Of a stretch of DNA of 64,000 nt, positions 1 to 9,458 are shown one piece after another; within the stretch, counting starts at the first letter, position 1; the number at the start of each line of letters is the position of its first letter. The notes beneath the pieces were generated by a model. That model did no database searches and was not told where the DNA came from. It saw only the letters and a list, made by a program, of their open reading frames with translations. Source of the stretch: Oceanobacillus jeddahensis (GTDB lineage: Bacteria; Bacillota; Bacilli; Bacillales; Amphibacillaceae); NCBI RefSeq assembly GCF_000750635.1, contig NZ_CCDM010000001.1, forward strand, positions 1,364,001 through 1,428,000, given 5' to 3'. Position numbers and translations under genes: made by a program.

Positions 1-750
1 CTTCCGAATTTACAAGAAAAAGAAAAATCAGAGATTATTACAGAAAAAGTCGAATTTAATGATGTACGTAAAAAAGGATTAATGGGAAATGTAGATAAGA
101 AACGGACGATATTAACAGCATTAAAACGGAATGCCCGGGAAGGAAAGGCACAAATCACACCGATTTATAATGATGATTTACGCTTCAAAACATGGAATGA
201 AGTCATTCGTCATGATTCCAAAGCGGTTGTCCTGGCGATGATGGACACAAGTGCATCGATGGGCGCGTTTGAAAAGTATATTGCCCGCAGTTTCTTCTTC
301 TGGATGAATCGATTTTTGAAAACCAAATATGAAAGTGTTGAATTTGAATTTATTGCGCATCATACAGAGGCGAAAGTGGTAACAGAAGAGTCCTTTTTCT
401 CAAAAGGAGAGAGTGGAGGAACGATTTGTTCATCTGCTTACTATAAAGCTTTAGAAGTCATTGAAGAAAAATATAATCCGTCCCGCTATAATATTTATCC
501 TTTTCATTTTTCAGACGGAGAGAATATTAGCTCGGATAACAAGACATGCATTGAATTAGTCCACCAGCTGATGGAAAAATCAAATATGTTTGGTTATGGG
601 GAAGTAAATGGCTATAATCGTTATTCCACGTTAATGAATGCCTATAAAACAATTGAACATCCGAAGTTTAAGCATTATGTATTAAAAGAAAAAGCAGATG
701 TTTATCATGCGATGAAAAGCTTTTTTCAAAAGACAGCAGAACGTGTATAG
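1..750 (+). CDS. yhbH: YhbH/DUF444 sporulation protein, C-terminal part
   Basis: The reading frame is open from base 1, so the true start lies before the window and about 249 C-terminal residues are seen. The family protein in B. subtilis is about 390 aa and carries a von Willebrand A-like domain. The MIDAS-type motif MMDTSASMG is visible, followed by family-typical stretches such as [11 protein letters not shown] and [16 protein letters not shown]. YhbH belongs to the sporulation group prkA-yhbH-spoVR, and spoVR follows here after a terminator; prkA would be expected just outside the window. The exact molecular role is not established. Identification is firm because the whole visible part aligns by eye with the known family. 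Confidence 0.93.
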   Translation, partial: LPNLQEKEKSEIITEKVEFNDVRKKGLMGNVDKKRTILTALKRNAREGKAQITPIYNDDLRFKTWNEVIRHDSKAVVLAMMDTSASMGAFEKYIARSFFFWMNRFLKTKYESVEFEFIAHHTEAKVVTEESFFSKGESGGTICSSAYYKALEVIEEKYNPSRYNIYPFHFSDGENISSDNKTCIELVHQLMEKSNMFGYGEVNGYNRYSTLMNAYKTIEHPKFKHYVLKEKADVYHAMKSFFQKTAERV

Positions 751-761
751 AAAATAAAAAT

Positions 762-806
762 AACAGCTCAAAGAAATAAGAATACAAATCTTTGAGCTGT
801 TTTTAT
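762..806 (+). terminator. Rho-independent terminator after yhbH
   Basis: A 12-bp perfect stem (AACAGCTCAAAG / CTTTGAGCTGTT) is followed by a T-rich run. It separates yhbH from spoVR. Confidence 0.85.
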
Positions 807-1028
807 AGGGAGGAAAAGATTCTATGTTGTCAGGTTAATCAAATTTAATACAGCTGCTTATGAACCTGGCGGCCGTATTTACTTGGCAACATTGGGTCAA
901 GAATTCGTCCAGGCGACATAGACTAATTGTAGAGGATGATCAAAAACGCACCAAAGGATAAGATGGTGAATCTGTACGTTGGCTAGTTTTTGAACACGTA
1001 CTTGCAGTTGATTAAAGGAGGAATCTAC

Positions 1029-2441
1029 TTGAGCGAAACAAAGGAATTAACAAGAGCTATCGAGGAAATCACAGAGGTAGCTAAAGGGTTTGGTCTGGAT
1101 TTTTATCCGATGCGCTATGAGGTATGTCCAGCGGATATTATTTATACATTTGGTGCTTATGGTATGCCTACACGTTTTACTCACTGGAGTTTTGGGAAGC
1201 AATTTCATAAGATGAAACTGCAATATGATTTAGGCTTGAGTCAAATATATGAACTGGTCATTAATTCCGATCCTTGTTATGCTTTTTTGTTAAATACAAA
1301 TAGTCTGATTCAAAATAAGTTGATTATTGCCCATGTTTTGGCACATTGTGATTTCTTTAAAAATAATATTCGTTTTGCGAACACACGTAAAGACATGGTG
1401 GAAAGTATGACAGCAACAGCGGAGCGGATAGCCCACTATGAAATGGTGTATGGCAAAGAAGAGGTAGAGAGCTTTTTAGATGCCATTTTATCGATTCAGG
1501 AGCATATTGACCCCTCCATTGTCCGGTTTAACCTACCAGAGAAAGCAGCGGAAGATGTGGAAGAGGAGGAAAGTTATAAGAAACGCGGAGAATATGATGA
1601 TCTATGGAGTTTAGATCAACGGGAGAAACGTTCGCAGACGAGAAAACCAAAGAGACAAAAGAAAATACCTCCTTCTCCAGAAAAGGATTTATTATTATTT
1701 ATTGAAGAATACAGTAGAGAGCTGGAGGACTGGCAGCGGGATGTATTAACAATGATGCGCGAGGAAATGCTGTATTTTTGGCCGCAATTAGAGACGAAGG
1801 TAATGAATGAAGGATGGGCCTCTTATTGGCATCAGCGGATTATGCGTGAGCTGGATTTAACCTCCTCCGAAACATTGGAGTATGCAAAATTAAATGCTGG
1901 CGTCGTGCAGCCATCGCGGACCTCTATTAACCCATATTACTTAGGAATAAAAATTTTTGAAGATATAGAAGAACGTTATAATAACCCAACCGAAGAAATG
2001 ATACGGAACGGGTGTGAACCCAATAAAGGGAGAGATAAAATTTTTGAAGTAAGAGAAATGGAATCGGATATTTCTTTTATCCGCAACTATTTAACAAAGG
2101 AATTAGTTGCAAAAGAGGATATGTATCTTTTTGAGAAGAAAGGAAGAGATTATCGGATTACAGAGAAAGACTACTTGCAAATTCGTGATCAGCTTGTTAC
2201 CCAGCGTGTAAATGGCGGTTTTCCGTATATTACGGTGGAAAACGGCGATTATCTGCGTAATGGTGAGCTGTATCTCCAGCACGGTTTTGAAGGAATTGAG
2301 CTGGATATTAAATATTTGGAGCATGTCCTGCCTTATATTTATCAGTTGTGGGGAAGGACTGTCCATATGGAAACCGTTATTGAAGGGAAAGAAACACTGT
2401 ACAGCTATGATGGGAAAGAGATGCATAAGCAGCGGATTTGA
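1029..2441 (+). CDS. spoVR: SpoVR family stage V sporulation protein
   Basis: A 470-residue protein of the SpoVR family, which is linked to spore cortex formation in B. subtilis (468 aa there). Family-typical segments near the N-terminus are [19 protein letters not shown] and [19 protein letters not shown] chose the TTG at 1029 because AAAGGAGG lies eight bases before it and the protein then begins [15 protein letters not shown], like other SpoVR proteins. An in-frame ATG at 990 would add 13 unrelated residues. An acidic and then basic, probably disordered stretch lies around residues 175-215. It probably acts in the mother cell with YhbH and PrkA (inference from family and context). Confidence 0.92.
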   Translation: MSETKELTRAIEEITEVAKGFGLDFYPMRYEVCPADIIYTFGAYGMPTRFTHWSFGKQFHKMKLQYDLGLSQIYELVINSDPCYAFLLNTNSLIQNKLIIAHVLAHCDFFKNNIRFANTRKDMVESMTATAERIAHYEMVYGKEEVESFLDAILSIQEHIDPSIVRFNLPEKAAEDVEEEESYKKRGEYDDLWSLDQREKRSQTRKPKRQKKIPPSPEKDLLLFIEEYSRELEDWQRDVLTMMREEMLYFWPQLETKVMNEGWASYWHQRIMRELDLTSSETLEYAKLNAGVVQPSRTSINPYYLGIKIFEDIEERYNNPTEEMIRNGCEPNKGRDKIFEVREMESDISFIRNYLTKELVAKEDMYLFEKKGRDYRITEKDYLQIRDQLVTQRVNGGFPYITVENGDYLRNGELYLQHGFEGIELDIKYLEHVLPYIYQLWGRTVHMETVIEGKETLYSYDGKEMHKQRI

Positions 2442-2452
2442 ATCCTTACTAC

Positions 2453-2491
2453 AGGAAGCTGACCGGACATCTGGTCAGCTTCCTGTTTATC
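2453..2491 (+). terminator. Terminator after spoVR
   Basis: Perfect 12-bp stem AGGAAGCTGACC / GGTCAGCTTCCT with an 8-base loop, then GTTTATCTTTG. Confidence 0.8.
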
Positions 2492-2551
2492 TTTGTATAG
2501 GACATTGAAAAACCTCCTCTAATCGAATTCTAATTTTGTGTAAGGAAGTAC

Positions 2552-2580
2552 TTGGAAATATGAATGCTTTTGTGTATAAT
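2552..2580 (+). promoter_or_regulatory. SigA-type promoter for the acetyltransferase
   Basis: TTGGAA (2552-2557), a 17-base spacer, then a perfect TATAAT (2575-2580), 35 bases before the start codon at 2616. Confidence 0.7.
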
Positions 2581-2615
2581 TATGTTAATTTTCACATAAA
2601 AGAGGAGGAGAAGCA

Positions 2616-3173
2616 ATGCAAGAGAGTCCATTTAATCCATTTCCCGTATTAGAAACGGAGCGGCTGCTTTTAAGAGAGATGAAGAAAGAAGATTTGCAGG
2701 ACGTCTACAGCTATGCTTCCAATCCGGAACTGACAACGTTTTTGATGTGGGAGCACCATAAAACCATAAAGGATTCAGAAGCATTTATCGACTTGTTAAT
2801 TAACCAGTATCAAAAAGGAACAGGGGGAGCCTGGGCAATTGTCTGGAAGGAGAATAACAGCGTGATAGGAACCATGGATCTGGGGTGGAAGCCAAAACAA
2901 TATTCTGCTGAACTGGCCTATGCCCTATCCCTCGACTATTGGCACAAAGGAATCGGGACAGAAGCGGCAAGGGCTGTTCTTTGTTTTGGATTTGAGACAT
3001 TAAAATTAGAACGGATTTATGCGAGGTGCCATCCCGATAATATTGCTTCTTACAAATTAATGGAAAAATTGGGAATGACTTATGAAGGAACGTTAAGGAA
3101 ATCCATGCAGCGTAAGGGAAAACAGGAGGATGCAAAGATATATTCTATATTAAAGGATGAATTTAAACAGTAA
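2616..3173 (+). CDS. GNAT family N-acetyltransferase (RimJ/RimL-like)
   Basis: A 185-residue single-domain acetyltransferase. The N-terminus LETERLLLREMKKEDLQDVY is typical of the RimJ/RimL branch of GNAT enzymes, which transfer acetyl from acetyl-CoA to amino groups of proteins, antibiotics or small metabolites. The acetyl-CoA binding region is seen as YWHKGIGTEAARAVLCFGF, with the usual ARCHPDNIASYKLMEKLGM near the end. RBS AGAGGAGGAG precedes the ATG. It stands alone between its own promoter and a strong hairpin terminator. The substrate cannot be read from the sequence. Confidence 0.85.
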   Translation: MQESPFNPFPVLETERLLLREMKKEDLQDVYSYASNPELTTFLMWEHHKTIKDSEAFIDLLINQYQKGTGGAWAIVWKENNSVIGTMDLGWKPKQYSAELAYALSLDYWHKGIGTEAARAVLCFGFETLKLERIYARCHPDNIASYKLMEKLGMTYEGTLRKSMQRKGKQEDAKIYSILKDEFKQ

Positions 3174-3186
3174 CTATTCAGTTATT

Positions 3187-3232
3187 AGAAAAACTCGTAT
3201 TCACTCGTCTTTAAGTGAATACGAGTTTTTCT
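3187..3232. repeat. Hairpin repeat copy 1, also acting as terminator
   Basis: A perfect 19-bp inverted repeat (arm AGAAAAACTCGTATTCACT) around an 8-base loop, 13 bases after the acetyltransferase stop. It ends in a T-rich run and can terminate transcription. Related hairpins at 38496-38542 and, decayed, at 45492-45570 share the arms, so this is a dispersed repeat rather than a private terminator. Confidence 0.85.
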
Positions 3233-3260
3233 TAGACTGTCCTAACGTGTAAAAAGAGAA

Positions 3261-3303
3261 GGAAACGATCGCCTGGCTGGTCAGCCTTCAATCGTTTTCT
3301 TCC
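3261..3303 (-). terminator. Terminator overlapping the end of the small membrane gene
   Basis: Read on the minus strand, AAAACGATT pairs with GATCGTTT around an inner GGCTG/CAGCC helix, followed by CTTCTCTTTTT. The stem includes the last codons of the 3288-3488 gene. Confidence 0.5.
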
Positions 3304-3488
3304 TCTTCTTTTGCTTTATTCTTTTTATACAATAATTTAAATTCAAAAAGGACAACACATAAAATCACACTGAACCCAAATGAAATAAAGACACTGACGG
3401 TTGGTATAGCGTCAATAAACAAGATGATTGGTATAAATAGGATGACCACGATGACAGCCCCAAAATAATTTTTAAGTCTTTCAGTCAT
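3288..3488 (-). CDS. Small two-helix membrane protein, hypothetical
   Basis: A 66-residue protein with two hydrophobic segments (about residues 10-27 and 30-50) and a charged tail ending KKNKAKEEEEND. A modest ribosome site (TTGGAG) lies nine bases before the ATG. It lies downstream of the GTPase gene on the same strand with a 73-base gap, so the two may be cotranscribed. I do not recognise the family. Length, start signal and the terminator at its end support a real gene. Confidence 0.55.
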   Translation of the reverse strand: MTERLKNYFGAVIVVILFIPIILFIDAIPTVSVFISFGFSVILCVVLFEFKLLYKKNKAKEEEEND

Positions 3489-3561
3489 AAAAATGCTCCA
3501 ATCAAGATAGAATTATCATTCCGCAGCCAGAGGTAAAACCTTGGCTGAATAAATATCTCTT

Positions 3562-4575
3562 TTATTCCTTCTCTTCTTCCTGCTCCTGTTTCTCTTTTTT
3601 ATAGAAATAGCTATACAGCGACTTCAATGTTTCTGCCGTCAATTCAATATTATTTTCATAAGCATATTTCACAGCATAGCCCATCGCCAGCGTCATTCCC
3701 CCTGCTACACTGCCGCCAATAACAGAACCTGCGCCGGGAACAAATTTAGATACCTGACGAAAAATAGTTCTGCCGATATTGCCGGTAATGGTGGCAATCG
3801 TCAGTTCTTTCGCTTTCTTTTTGGATAACGGTTTTTCATATAATGTTGCCAGCTTAACCATGAGTCCAACTTGGATTCCGGTTAACGGAATAAAGTCAGA
3901 GCCAGGCAAAGGTGTCGCCCCCACAGCGGTTGCTGATCCGGAGGCTGCTAAAATCCATTTGTTCGCTGTCGAAGATTTTTCCTTAATCAGCCTTGCAAAT
4001 TGAATTTCCTTTTCTTTTTTTTTCAGGATTTCTAAGATCTCACTTCGTAATCTATCAATATTTTCGCCGGTTCTGGAAGAGATCGGAATTACAGGATACC
4101 TGTTTGATGTATGCTGCTTCACATAGTGAACAAGCGCCGGAATATCATCAGCTGCATCAATTTTATTTAAAACAAACACAATCTTTTTATTTTCTTTTTT
4201 GATGGTTTCAAATGATTTTCTTTCTCCTTCTGAAAAAACCGTGCCAGCTGCATTCAGGAAAAATAAAATGACATCTGCCTGGCGGTAAAAGTGGAAGGTT
4301 TCTTCCGAATTTGTATGATTAATATCATCAAGCCCAGGCGTGTCTGCAAAAATAATTTTGTCGCGATAAATATATTTATCAATGCCGACTGTTTCTCCCG
4401 GACGGGCACCGACCTTGGCAACATCATCCCCGATGAGCTGATTAATAGTAGATGATTTTCCGGTATTAATATCGCCGATCATTGCAAAAATAATATCTTT
4501 ATCCAGCTGTTTATTAATTTTTTTGGTTTCCTCATTATATGCTTTATCGAAATCTTTTTCATTAAATGCTGACAT
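3562..4575 (-). CDS. Era-like GTPase with C-terminal hydrophobic DUF697-type region
   Basis: A 337-residue protein with a TRAFAC/Era-type GTPase domain: P-loop GDINTGKSS (about residues 34-42), switch motif DTPG (about 78-81) and specificity motif NKID (about 137-140). The second half (about 205-315) is glycine- and alanine-rich and hydrophobic, like the DUF697 region of YcjF-type proteins, and may associate with membrane. An acidic tail closes the protein. I chose the ATG at 4575 because AAGGAG lies eight bases upstream; an in-frame GTG three codons earlier sits on the ribosome site itself. Cellular role unknown. Confidence 0.8.
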   Translation of the reverse strand: MSAFNEKDFDKAYNEETKKINKQLDKDIIFAMIGDINTGKSSTINQLIGDDVAKVGARPGETVGIDKYIYRDKIIFADTPGLDDINHTNSEETFHFYRQADVILFFLNAAGTVFSEGERKSFETIKKENKKIVFVLNKIDAADDIPALVHYVKQHTSNRYPVIPISSRTGENIDRLRSEILEILKKKEKEIQFARLIKEKSSTANKWILAASGSATAVGATPLPGSDFIPLTGIQVGLMVKLATLYEKPLSKKKAKELTIATITGNIGRTIFRQVSKFVPGAGSVIGGSVAGGMTLAMGYAVKYAYENNIELTAETLKSLYSYFYKKEKQEQEEEKE

Positions 4576-4814
4576 TAGCAACACTCCTTCCTGTTACTAT
4601 TCCCCTTTGATTATTATCATACACTATTATTTGTTAAACCATATAGTGAAACTTCATTTTTAGCGATTTTTCATCCTCGGAGAACGGGACTGAGGTTTTG
4701 CTTCCTGCATGGTTAGTTAAACCAATCAGCCAATTATATTGCGATAAATATTACAGGCAAAAAAACAGCAAGACAAGCATATACATATTACTATATCTGA
4801 AAATTTAAATCCTT

Positions 4815-4843
4815 TTGAAGTTATTCTAATTTCTTGATATAAT
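4815..4843 (+). promoter_or_regulatory. SigA-type promoter of the acyl-CoA synthetase-dipeptidase pair
   Basis: TTGAAG (4815-4820), 17-base spacer, perfect TATAAT (4838-4843). Confidence 0.75.
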
Positions 4844-4853
4844 CACTAACATA

Positions 4854-4868
4854 TAGTACGAGGTACTA
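4854..4868. promoter_or_regulatory. Short inverted repeat at the expected transcription start
   Basis: TAGTAC-GAG-GTACTA is a perfect 6+6 dyad starting eleven bases after the -10 box. The position would suit a repressor operator. No regulator is identified. Confidence 0.4.
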
Positions 4869-4885
4869 ATATGAGGAGGAATTCG

Positions 4886-6457
4886 ATGGAAAAGTCAGAT
4901 TTAATTGCACCGGAGTTGTATAATATTACTTCTGAATTTGAAAAATATGCAACAGATGAGGGAAGAAAAGCGATCATTTTAGAAGAACAAAATGGAGATA
5001 CAAAAGAAGTAACTTATACCGATCTGATCAGGAATGCAAATAAGGTTGGTAACATCTTGTTAAATCATGGTTTGAAAAGCGGAGACAAAATCATGATTAT
5101 GCTGCCGCGCTGTATTGAAGCGTACGAATTATATATTGCTGCTTTAAAAGCAGGAATTATTATTATTCCAAGTTCAGAAATGCTGCGTACAAAAGATTTG
5201 CAATTCCGTATCTCACACGGGGAAATTAATGCGGTTGTTGCTACAGAAGCATGCGTGGAAGAGTTTAAAAAGGTTGTTGAATATGAACAACTGACCAAGT
5301 TCAGTATCGGAACAGAGATAGAAGGCTGGGTATCCATTGACAAAGCAAAAGAACAAGCTTCTGATCAGTTAGAGACGTTAGAAACATCCAGAGATGATAT
5401 TGCATTTTTATCTTATACATCTGGAACAACAGGCAATCCAAAGGCTGTTATTCACACGCACGGCTGGGGTTTTACACATATGTCTACAGCACCGCGCTAT
5501 TGGCTCAGTATTGAAGATGGGGATACGGTTTGGGCGACTGCTGCACCTGGATGGCAAAAATGGGTATGGAGTCCATTTTTATCGATTATGGGAACAGGAG
5601 CAACGGCGTTAGTCTATGAAGGCAGGTTTGATGCATCGAAATATTTGGAACTGCTGGAAAAACATCAGGTTAATGTGCTTTGCTGTACGCCGACAGAGTA
5701 CCGCTTAATGGCAAAGCTCTCTAACTTGGATGATTATCATTTAGATGCTTTGCATAGTGCTGTTTCTGCCGGAGAGCCTTTGAACCGTGAAGTCATTGAT
5801 AAATTCAGACATCATTTTGATGTGACAGTCCGGGACGGCTACGGACAGACAGAAAATACATTACTATTGGGTTTCTTAAAGGGCGTGGATGTTCGTCCGG
5901 GAGCAATGGGCAAACCGACTCCGGGGAACGATGTTGTTGTTATTGACGAAAACGGGGAGTTAACAGAACCCGGTGAAGTAGGAGATATTGCGATTCCGCT
6001 CGATACGCCTTCCTTATTTAAAGGATACTATAAAGACGAAGAAAGAACAGTAAAAACACATCGCGGGACTTATTATGTTACCGGGGATCAGGCAAGTATG
6101 GATGAAGACGGCTATTTTTGGTTTGAAGGCAGAAGTGATGATATTATTATCAGCTCCGGTTATACGATTGGACCTTTTGAAGTGGAGGATACGCTCGTAA
6201 AGCATCCTGATGTCAAAGAATGTGCAGTGGTCGCCAGCCCAGATCCTGTACGGGGAAATGTAGTGAAGGCATTTGTGATTTTACAAGATAATGTTATTGG
6301 AAACGATGAAGTGGTCGAAATGCTGCAAAGTTATGTGAAGCATGAAATTGCACCGTATAAATATCCACGTAAGATTGAGTTTGTTTCAGAATTGCCAAAG
6401 ACAGCTTCCGGGAAAATTCGCCGTGTGGAGTTAAGACAAAAAGAGTATAATAATTAA
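4886..6457 (+). CDS. mbcS: Acyl-CoA synthetase (ANL superfamily, MbcS-like)
   Basis: A 523-residue adenylate-forming enzyme that activates a carboxylic acid with ATP and joins it to CoA. Visible motifs are the P-loop YTSGTTGNPKAVIHTH, the YGQTEN aromatic/adenine motif, YYVTGDQASMDEDGYFWF with the hinge GRSDDIIISSGY, and the C-terminal lysine motif PKTASGKIRR. Overall it resembles the MbcS/YtcI group, thought to act on branched short-chain acids (2-methylbutyrate, isobutyrate); the substrate here is inferred. The ATG at 4886 is preferred over the in-frame ATG at 4871 because GAGGAGG sits between them. The dipeptidase gene follows after 22 bases. Confidence 0.85.
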   Translation: MEKSDLIAPELYNITSEFEKYATDEGRKAIILEEQNGDTKEVTYTDLIRNANKVGNILLNHGLKSGDKIMIMLPRCIEAYELYIAALKAGIIIIPSSEMLRTKDLQFRISHGEINAVVATEACVEEFKKVVEYEQLTKFSIGTEIEGWVSIDKAKEQASDQLETLETSRDDIAFLSYTSGTTGNPKAVIHTHGWGFTHMSTAPRYWLSIEDGDTVWATAAPGWQKWVWSPFLSIMGTGATALVYEGRFDASKYLELLEKHQVNVLCCTPTEYRLMAKLSNLDDYHLDALHSAVSAGEPLNREVIDKFRHHFDVTVRDGYGQTENTLLLGFLKGVDVRPGAMGKPTPGNDVVVIDENGELTEPGEVGDIAIPLDTPSLFKGYYKDEERTVKTHRGTYYVTGDQASMDEDGYFWFEGRSDDIIISSGYTIGPFEVEDTLVKHPDVKECAVVASPDPVRGNVVKAFVILQDNVIGNDEVVEMLQSYVKHEIAPYKYPRKIEFVSELPKTASGKIRRVELRQKEYNN

Positions 6458-6479
6458 TCGTTTTAAGTGAGGGAAAAGA

Positions 6480-7421
6480 ATGAAAGTAATCGACACACAT
6501 TGTGATGCGCTGCTTAAATTACAGGCAGCCCGTTTCGAAAAAAGAAAGCTTGATTTTCGGGATGCACCGGAGATAGAAACGAATCTGAAGCGGCTGGAAG
6601 CGGGAAATGTAGGTGTACAGTTCTTTGCCATTTTTGTGAATCCGGAAAAAGTAACAACAACAGACCAATGGAAACATGCGCAAGATCAAGCTGCTATCTT
6701 TCATGAAGAAATTGTAGAAAAGAATGAGAAGGTAAAGTTTATTCAAAACTGGAAAGATATTCACAGACTTGCTCCGGATGAAATTGGTGCGGTATTAACG
6801 TTAGAAGGGGCAGAGCCCATTGGCAATGACTTGGAAAAGCTTCAGACACTTTATCAGATGGGAGTGAAATCCTTTGGGCTGACATGGAATCCTGCCAATT
6901 TATGTGCAGATGGTGCTGAAGAGCCGCGGGCAGCCGGACTGACCAAGCTGGGCAGGGAAGTGGTCCAATTGAATAATGCCAATGAAGTTTTGACGGATGT
7001 ATCTCATCTTTCTGTCAACGCCTTCTGGGATGTGATGGAGCTGGCGGATTATCCAATAGCCTCCCATTCGAACGTGCGAGCCATTTGTGATCATCCGAGA
7101 AATTTATACGATGATCAATTGAAAGCCTTAATCGATAAGAAAGCGCCTATTCATTTCGCACTCTATCCTGTTTTCTTAAAAAAAGGAGCACAAGCAGCAA
7201 CAGTTGCTGATCTATGTGAACATATTGATCATGTTTGTGCACTTGGCGGAGAAAAGAATATCGGCTTTGGATCGGATTTTGACGGGATAAGCTGTCATAT
7301 TGATAATATTCCGGATACATCCGGCTATGCGTATTTATTGAATGAGTTACAAAAACATTATTCGGAAGAACAGGTTAGAGGCTTTGCTTATCAAAACGTT
7401 ATGAATTTGCTCCCGGGTTAA
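6480..7421 (+). CDS. Membrane dipeptidase family (M19) peptidase
   Basis: A 313-residue M19 (renal dipeptidase-like) zinc hydrolase. The N-terminus carries the metal-binding DTHCDAL; further ligand motifs are LEGAEP (bridging glutamate), SHSNVRA and GFGSDFDG. There is no signal peptide, so it probably acts in the cytoplasm on dipeptides, possibly including D-amino-acid ones (family knowledge). RBS-like GTGAGGG precedes the ATG. It is the second gene of the unit begun by the acyl-CoA synthetase and ends at a bidirectional terminator. Confidence 0.88.
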   Translation: MKVIDTHCDALLKLQAARFEKRKLDFRDAPEIETNLKRLEAGNVGVQFFAIFVNPEKVTTTDQWKHAQDQAAIFHEEIVEKNEKVKFIQNWKDIHRLAPDEIGAVLTLEGAEPIGNDLEKLQTLYQMGVKSFGLTWNPANLCADGAEEPRAAGLTKLGREVVQLNNANEVLTDVSHLSVNAFWDVMELADYPIASHSNVRAICDHPRNLYDDQLKALIDKKAPIHFALYPVFLKKGAQAATVADLCEHIDHVCALGGEKNIGFGSDFDGISCHIDNIPDTSGYAYLLNELQKHYSEEQVRGFAYQNVMNLLPG

Positions 7422-7448
7422 GCCGGAATATCTAATTTAATAAAATAG

Positions 7449-7494
7449 AAAAGAGCCGGAATATTCGGGGTGTCCGATATATTCCGGCTCTTTC
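7449..7494. terminator. Bidirectional terminator
   Basis: Stem AAAGAGCCGGAATAT / ATATTCCGGCTCTTT lies between the convergent dipeptidase and YitT-family genes, with T-rich sequence on either side of the stem. Confidence 0.85.
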
Positions 7495-7504
7495 TGTCAC
7501 TGCT

Positions 7505-8371
7505 TTAAAATTTCTGCCCATAATACTTATCAAGCGAGAAGCCTCTCCCAAGAATTTCGGAAGCACTGATAAATATAGTGAAAGCTTCCGGCGTTTCTTC
7601 CTGCAATAATTTTTTTAGTTTTACTGCTTCTGTTTGTTCGGCCACAACGAGTATCATGGTCTTATCCATTTTCGTATAGCCGCCGACAGACCGGATTTTA
7701 GTCAGTCCGCGGTCAATCCCGTCCTGGATAAGTTGTTGAACTTTTTCTTCCTCATCGGTAATAATCATCACCAGTTTTGTTGCAGAAGTACGTAATTGAA
7801 CAATATCGATTGCTTTACCGCTGATATAGATTGCCATTAATGCAAATAGTGTCAATTCAAGGCTGAATACAAAAATGGAAGTGATCACGACGAGCCCATC
7901 TACGATAAATTGTGAGTAACCACTGGAAATACCGGTGAATTTCTTCACAATTTGGGCAATAGCTGCTGTACCTCCAGTAGAGCCATTTCCTTTGTAAACA
8001 ATTCCTAACCCTGCTCCAAGAATGAGACCTCCATAAAGGGCACTCAAAAATGGGTTAGTCACCGTAATAGGAATATCCGTAGACAGGAAAATGACGAAGG
8101 GAACCCAAAAAGTTCCGACCAGTGTTTTTACACTAAAATCCTTACCTAAAGCGATCCATCCGATAATAAAAATAGGTATATTAATAATAAATTGACTAAG
8201 AGCTGGGTTGATCGTGTAGAGTTCATACAAAATGGTACTGATTCCGGACAAACCTCCAGCGGCTAATCGTGCTGGCAGAAAGAAAATATTATAGGCTAAA
8301 CCGACAATCGTTGCTCCAATAATAATATAGGCATATTCTTTAAATACATTTGATTGTTTTGTATTGACCAT
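7505..8371 (-). CDS. YitT family membrane protein (DUF161 + DUF2179)
   Basis: A 288-residue protein with about five transmembrane segments in the first 190 residues, including the conserved YNIFFLPARLAAGGLSGIST and GNGSTGGTAAIAQIVKK. It ends in a soluble domain of about 80 residues (VMIITDEEEKVQQLI...GGYTKMDK) typical of DUF2179. Bacilli carry several paralogues (YitT, YpjC, YqfU, YvjA); which one this matches is not clear. I chose the ATG at 8371 after GGAAAGGA (11-base spacing). The longer frame to 8419 adds a Cys/His-rich stretch absent from the family. Function unknown, presumably transport. Confidence 0.85.
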   Translation of the reverse strand: MVNTKQSNVFKEYAYIIIGATIVGLAYNIFFLPARLAAGGLSGISTILYELYTINPALSQFIINIPIFIIGWIALGKDFSVKTLVGTFWVPFVIFLSTDIPITVTNPFLSALYGGLILGAGLGIVYKGNGSTGGTAAIAQIVKKFTGISSGYSQFIVDGLVVITSIFVFSLELTLFALMAIYISGKAIDIVQLRTSATKLVMIITDEEEKVQQLIQDGIDRGLTKIRSVGGYTKMDKTMILVVAEQTEAVKLKKLLQEETPEAFTIFISASEILGRGFSLDKYYGQKF

Positions 8372-8581
8372 GTGCGTAATGTTCCTTTCCCGACAATGAT
8401 AATTAAAGCAGGTGTTCAAAATAGTTTCCGCAGTTTGTAATAAAATAAGTCATGTAATATCCGCTCTTAAATTAGAAGCAAGAACGTCATGATTCCACTG
8501 CTATCATTAGGATCCTTTTGAACATCTTTTTAAACCTATATTAATGTATCACTGTTGGGAATAAGAGTAAACAGCACACCT

Positions 8582-9043
8582 TTAAAGCGGTAAAGCGACA
8601 GAGTCTGCTTCTGTGAGAGGCTTAACCATCCGTTGGACAAATTTTTCTAACAAAGTCGGCAAAAGAGAGCCGATCAGAGGAGCACTCATTTTTCCAGTCA
8701 ATCCTTTTAATTCAAGTTCTAATAAACAAGTCAATGTGGAGGAACGGGAAGAAAGCCCGGAAAGCTCAAAACAGCCACTTCCTAAACATCGGTTTTCAGA
8801 ATCACGCACCCGGAATTGAACAGTGGATGGGGAGGTTATTTCTATGATTTTAACATATAGCTTCAGGTCCTTCGTGATTGTGCCTGCTTTTCCATGAAGT
8901 TCCCAAATCGAGTCCGTTGCAGAAACGTTCCTATGTGTTTGATACCCGGGCACCTGCTTCGCCCAATTCGACCAATCTTCTAAATAATTCCATACATCGG
9001 ATTGAGGCAGGTTAATATTCATACGGTAATCTGCTTTTAACAT
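8582..9043 (-). CDS. SRPBCC/START-like protein, CoxG-like
   Basis: A 153-residue protein of the SRPBCC (START/Bet v1-like) superfamily with a hydrophobic ligand pocket. The N-terminus LKADYRMNINLPQSDVWNYL, followed by the WSNWAKQVPG turn, is characteristic, and the C-terminal helix region LLEKFVQRMVKPLTE is in place. CoxG-like members are often annotated as carbon monoxide dehydrogenase subunit G, but no CO dehydrogenase genes are nearby. AAGGAGG stands eight bases before the ATG. A monocistronic gene; ligand unknown. Confidence 0.7.
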   Translation of the reverse strand: MLKADYRMNINLPQSDVWNYLEDWSNWAKQVPGYQTHRNVSATDSIWELHGKAGTITKDLKLYVKIIEITSPSTVQFRVRDSENRCLGSGCFELSGLSSRSSTLTCLLELELKGLTGKMSAPLIGSLLPTLLEKFVQRMVKPLTEADSVALPL

Positions 9044-9213
9044 CAAGTGTTCCTCCTTAAAAATTCTTTCAGCTTTTTTTTAATCACCTTGATATACATA
9101 TGTGCGGTTTCCAGTACTTATGCTAAAACTTCTTGTATAGTTTATAACCTTTTGCACAAGATAATAGCGAGCAAGTATTAGACTTGCTTTTGAATAAAAG
9201 AGGAGGGTCTCTG

Positions 9214-9414
9214 GTGGCTGACAAACGAAGAAATGCGTTGTTAGTACCGCAAGCAGAACGTGCAGTAAATCAGATGAAAGAGGAAATCGCTGATGAAATG
9301 CATGTGAATTTAGGAGCTGATACAACTGCCCGTGAAAATGGTGCAGTCGGTGGTGAGATGGTTAAACGAATGATTCAAATGGCTGAGGGCAGCATAGCGA
9401 ATCAGAAAAAATAA
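9214..9414 (+). CDS. Alpha/beta-type small acid-soluble spore protein
   Basis: A 66-residue DNA-binding spore protein. The signature is clear: NALLVPQAERAVNQMKEEIA, the GPR protease site region EIADEMHVNLGADTTARENG, and GAVGGEMVKRMIQMAEG. These proteins coat spore DNA in the forespore and protect it against UV and heat (family knowledge). The GTG at 9214 is the start: AGAGGAGG lies seven bases upstream and the protein begins as other SASPs do. GTATA (9135-9139) and CAAGATA (9157-9163), 17 bases apart, might be a SigG promoter, but this is weak. Confidence 0.95.
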   Translation: MADKRRNALLVPQAERAVNQMKEEIADEMHVNLGADTTARENGAVGGEMVKRMIQMAEGSIANQKK

Positions 9415-9458
9415 CCTGACTTTCAGCTTAAAAAATTACCCGCTCTAATGTTCTAAAT

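Noticed and set aside
990..1028. Earlier ATG start for SpoVR
   Set aside because: No ribosome site before it, and AAAGGAGG sits directly before the TTG at 1029, which gives the family-typical N-terminus.
810..1028. Possible gene between yhbH and spoVR
   Set aside because: Only short frames (for example ending GGRIYLATLGQEFVQAT at a stop near 921) without start signal or recognisable family.
8582..9043. True carbon monoxide dehydrogenase subunit
   Set aside because: The SRPBCC fold is CoxG-like, but no CO dehydrogenase genes lie nearby, so the functional name was not used.
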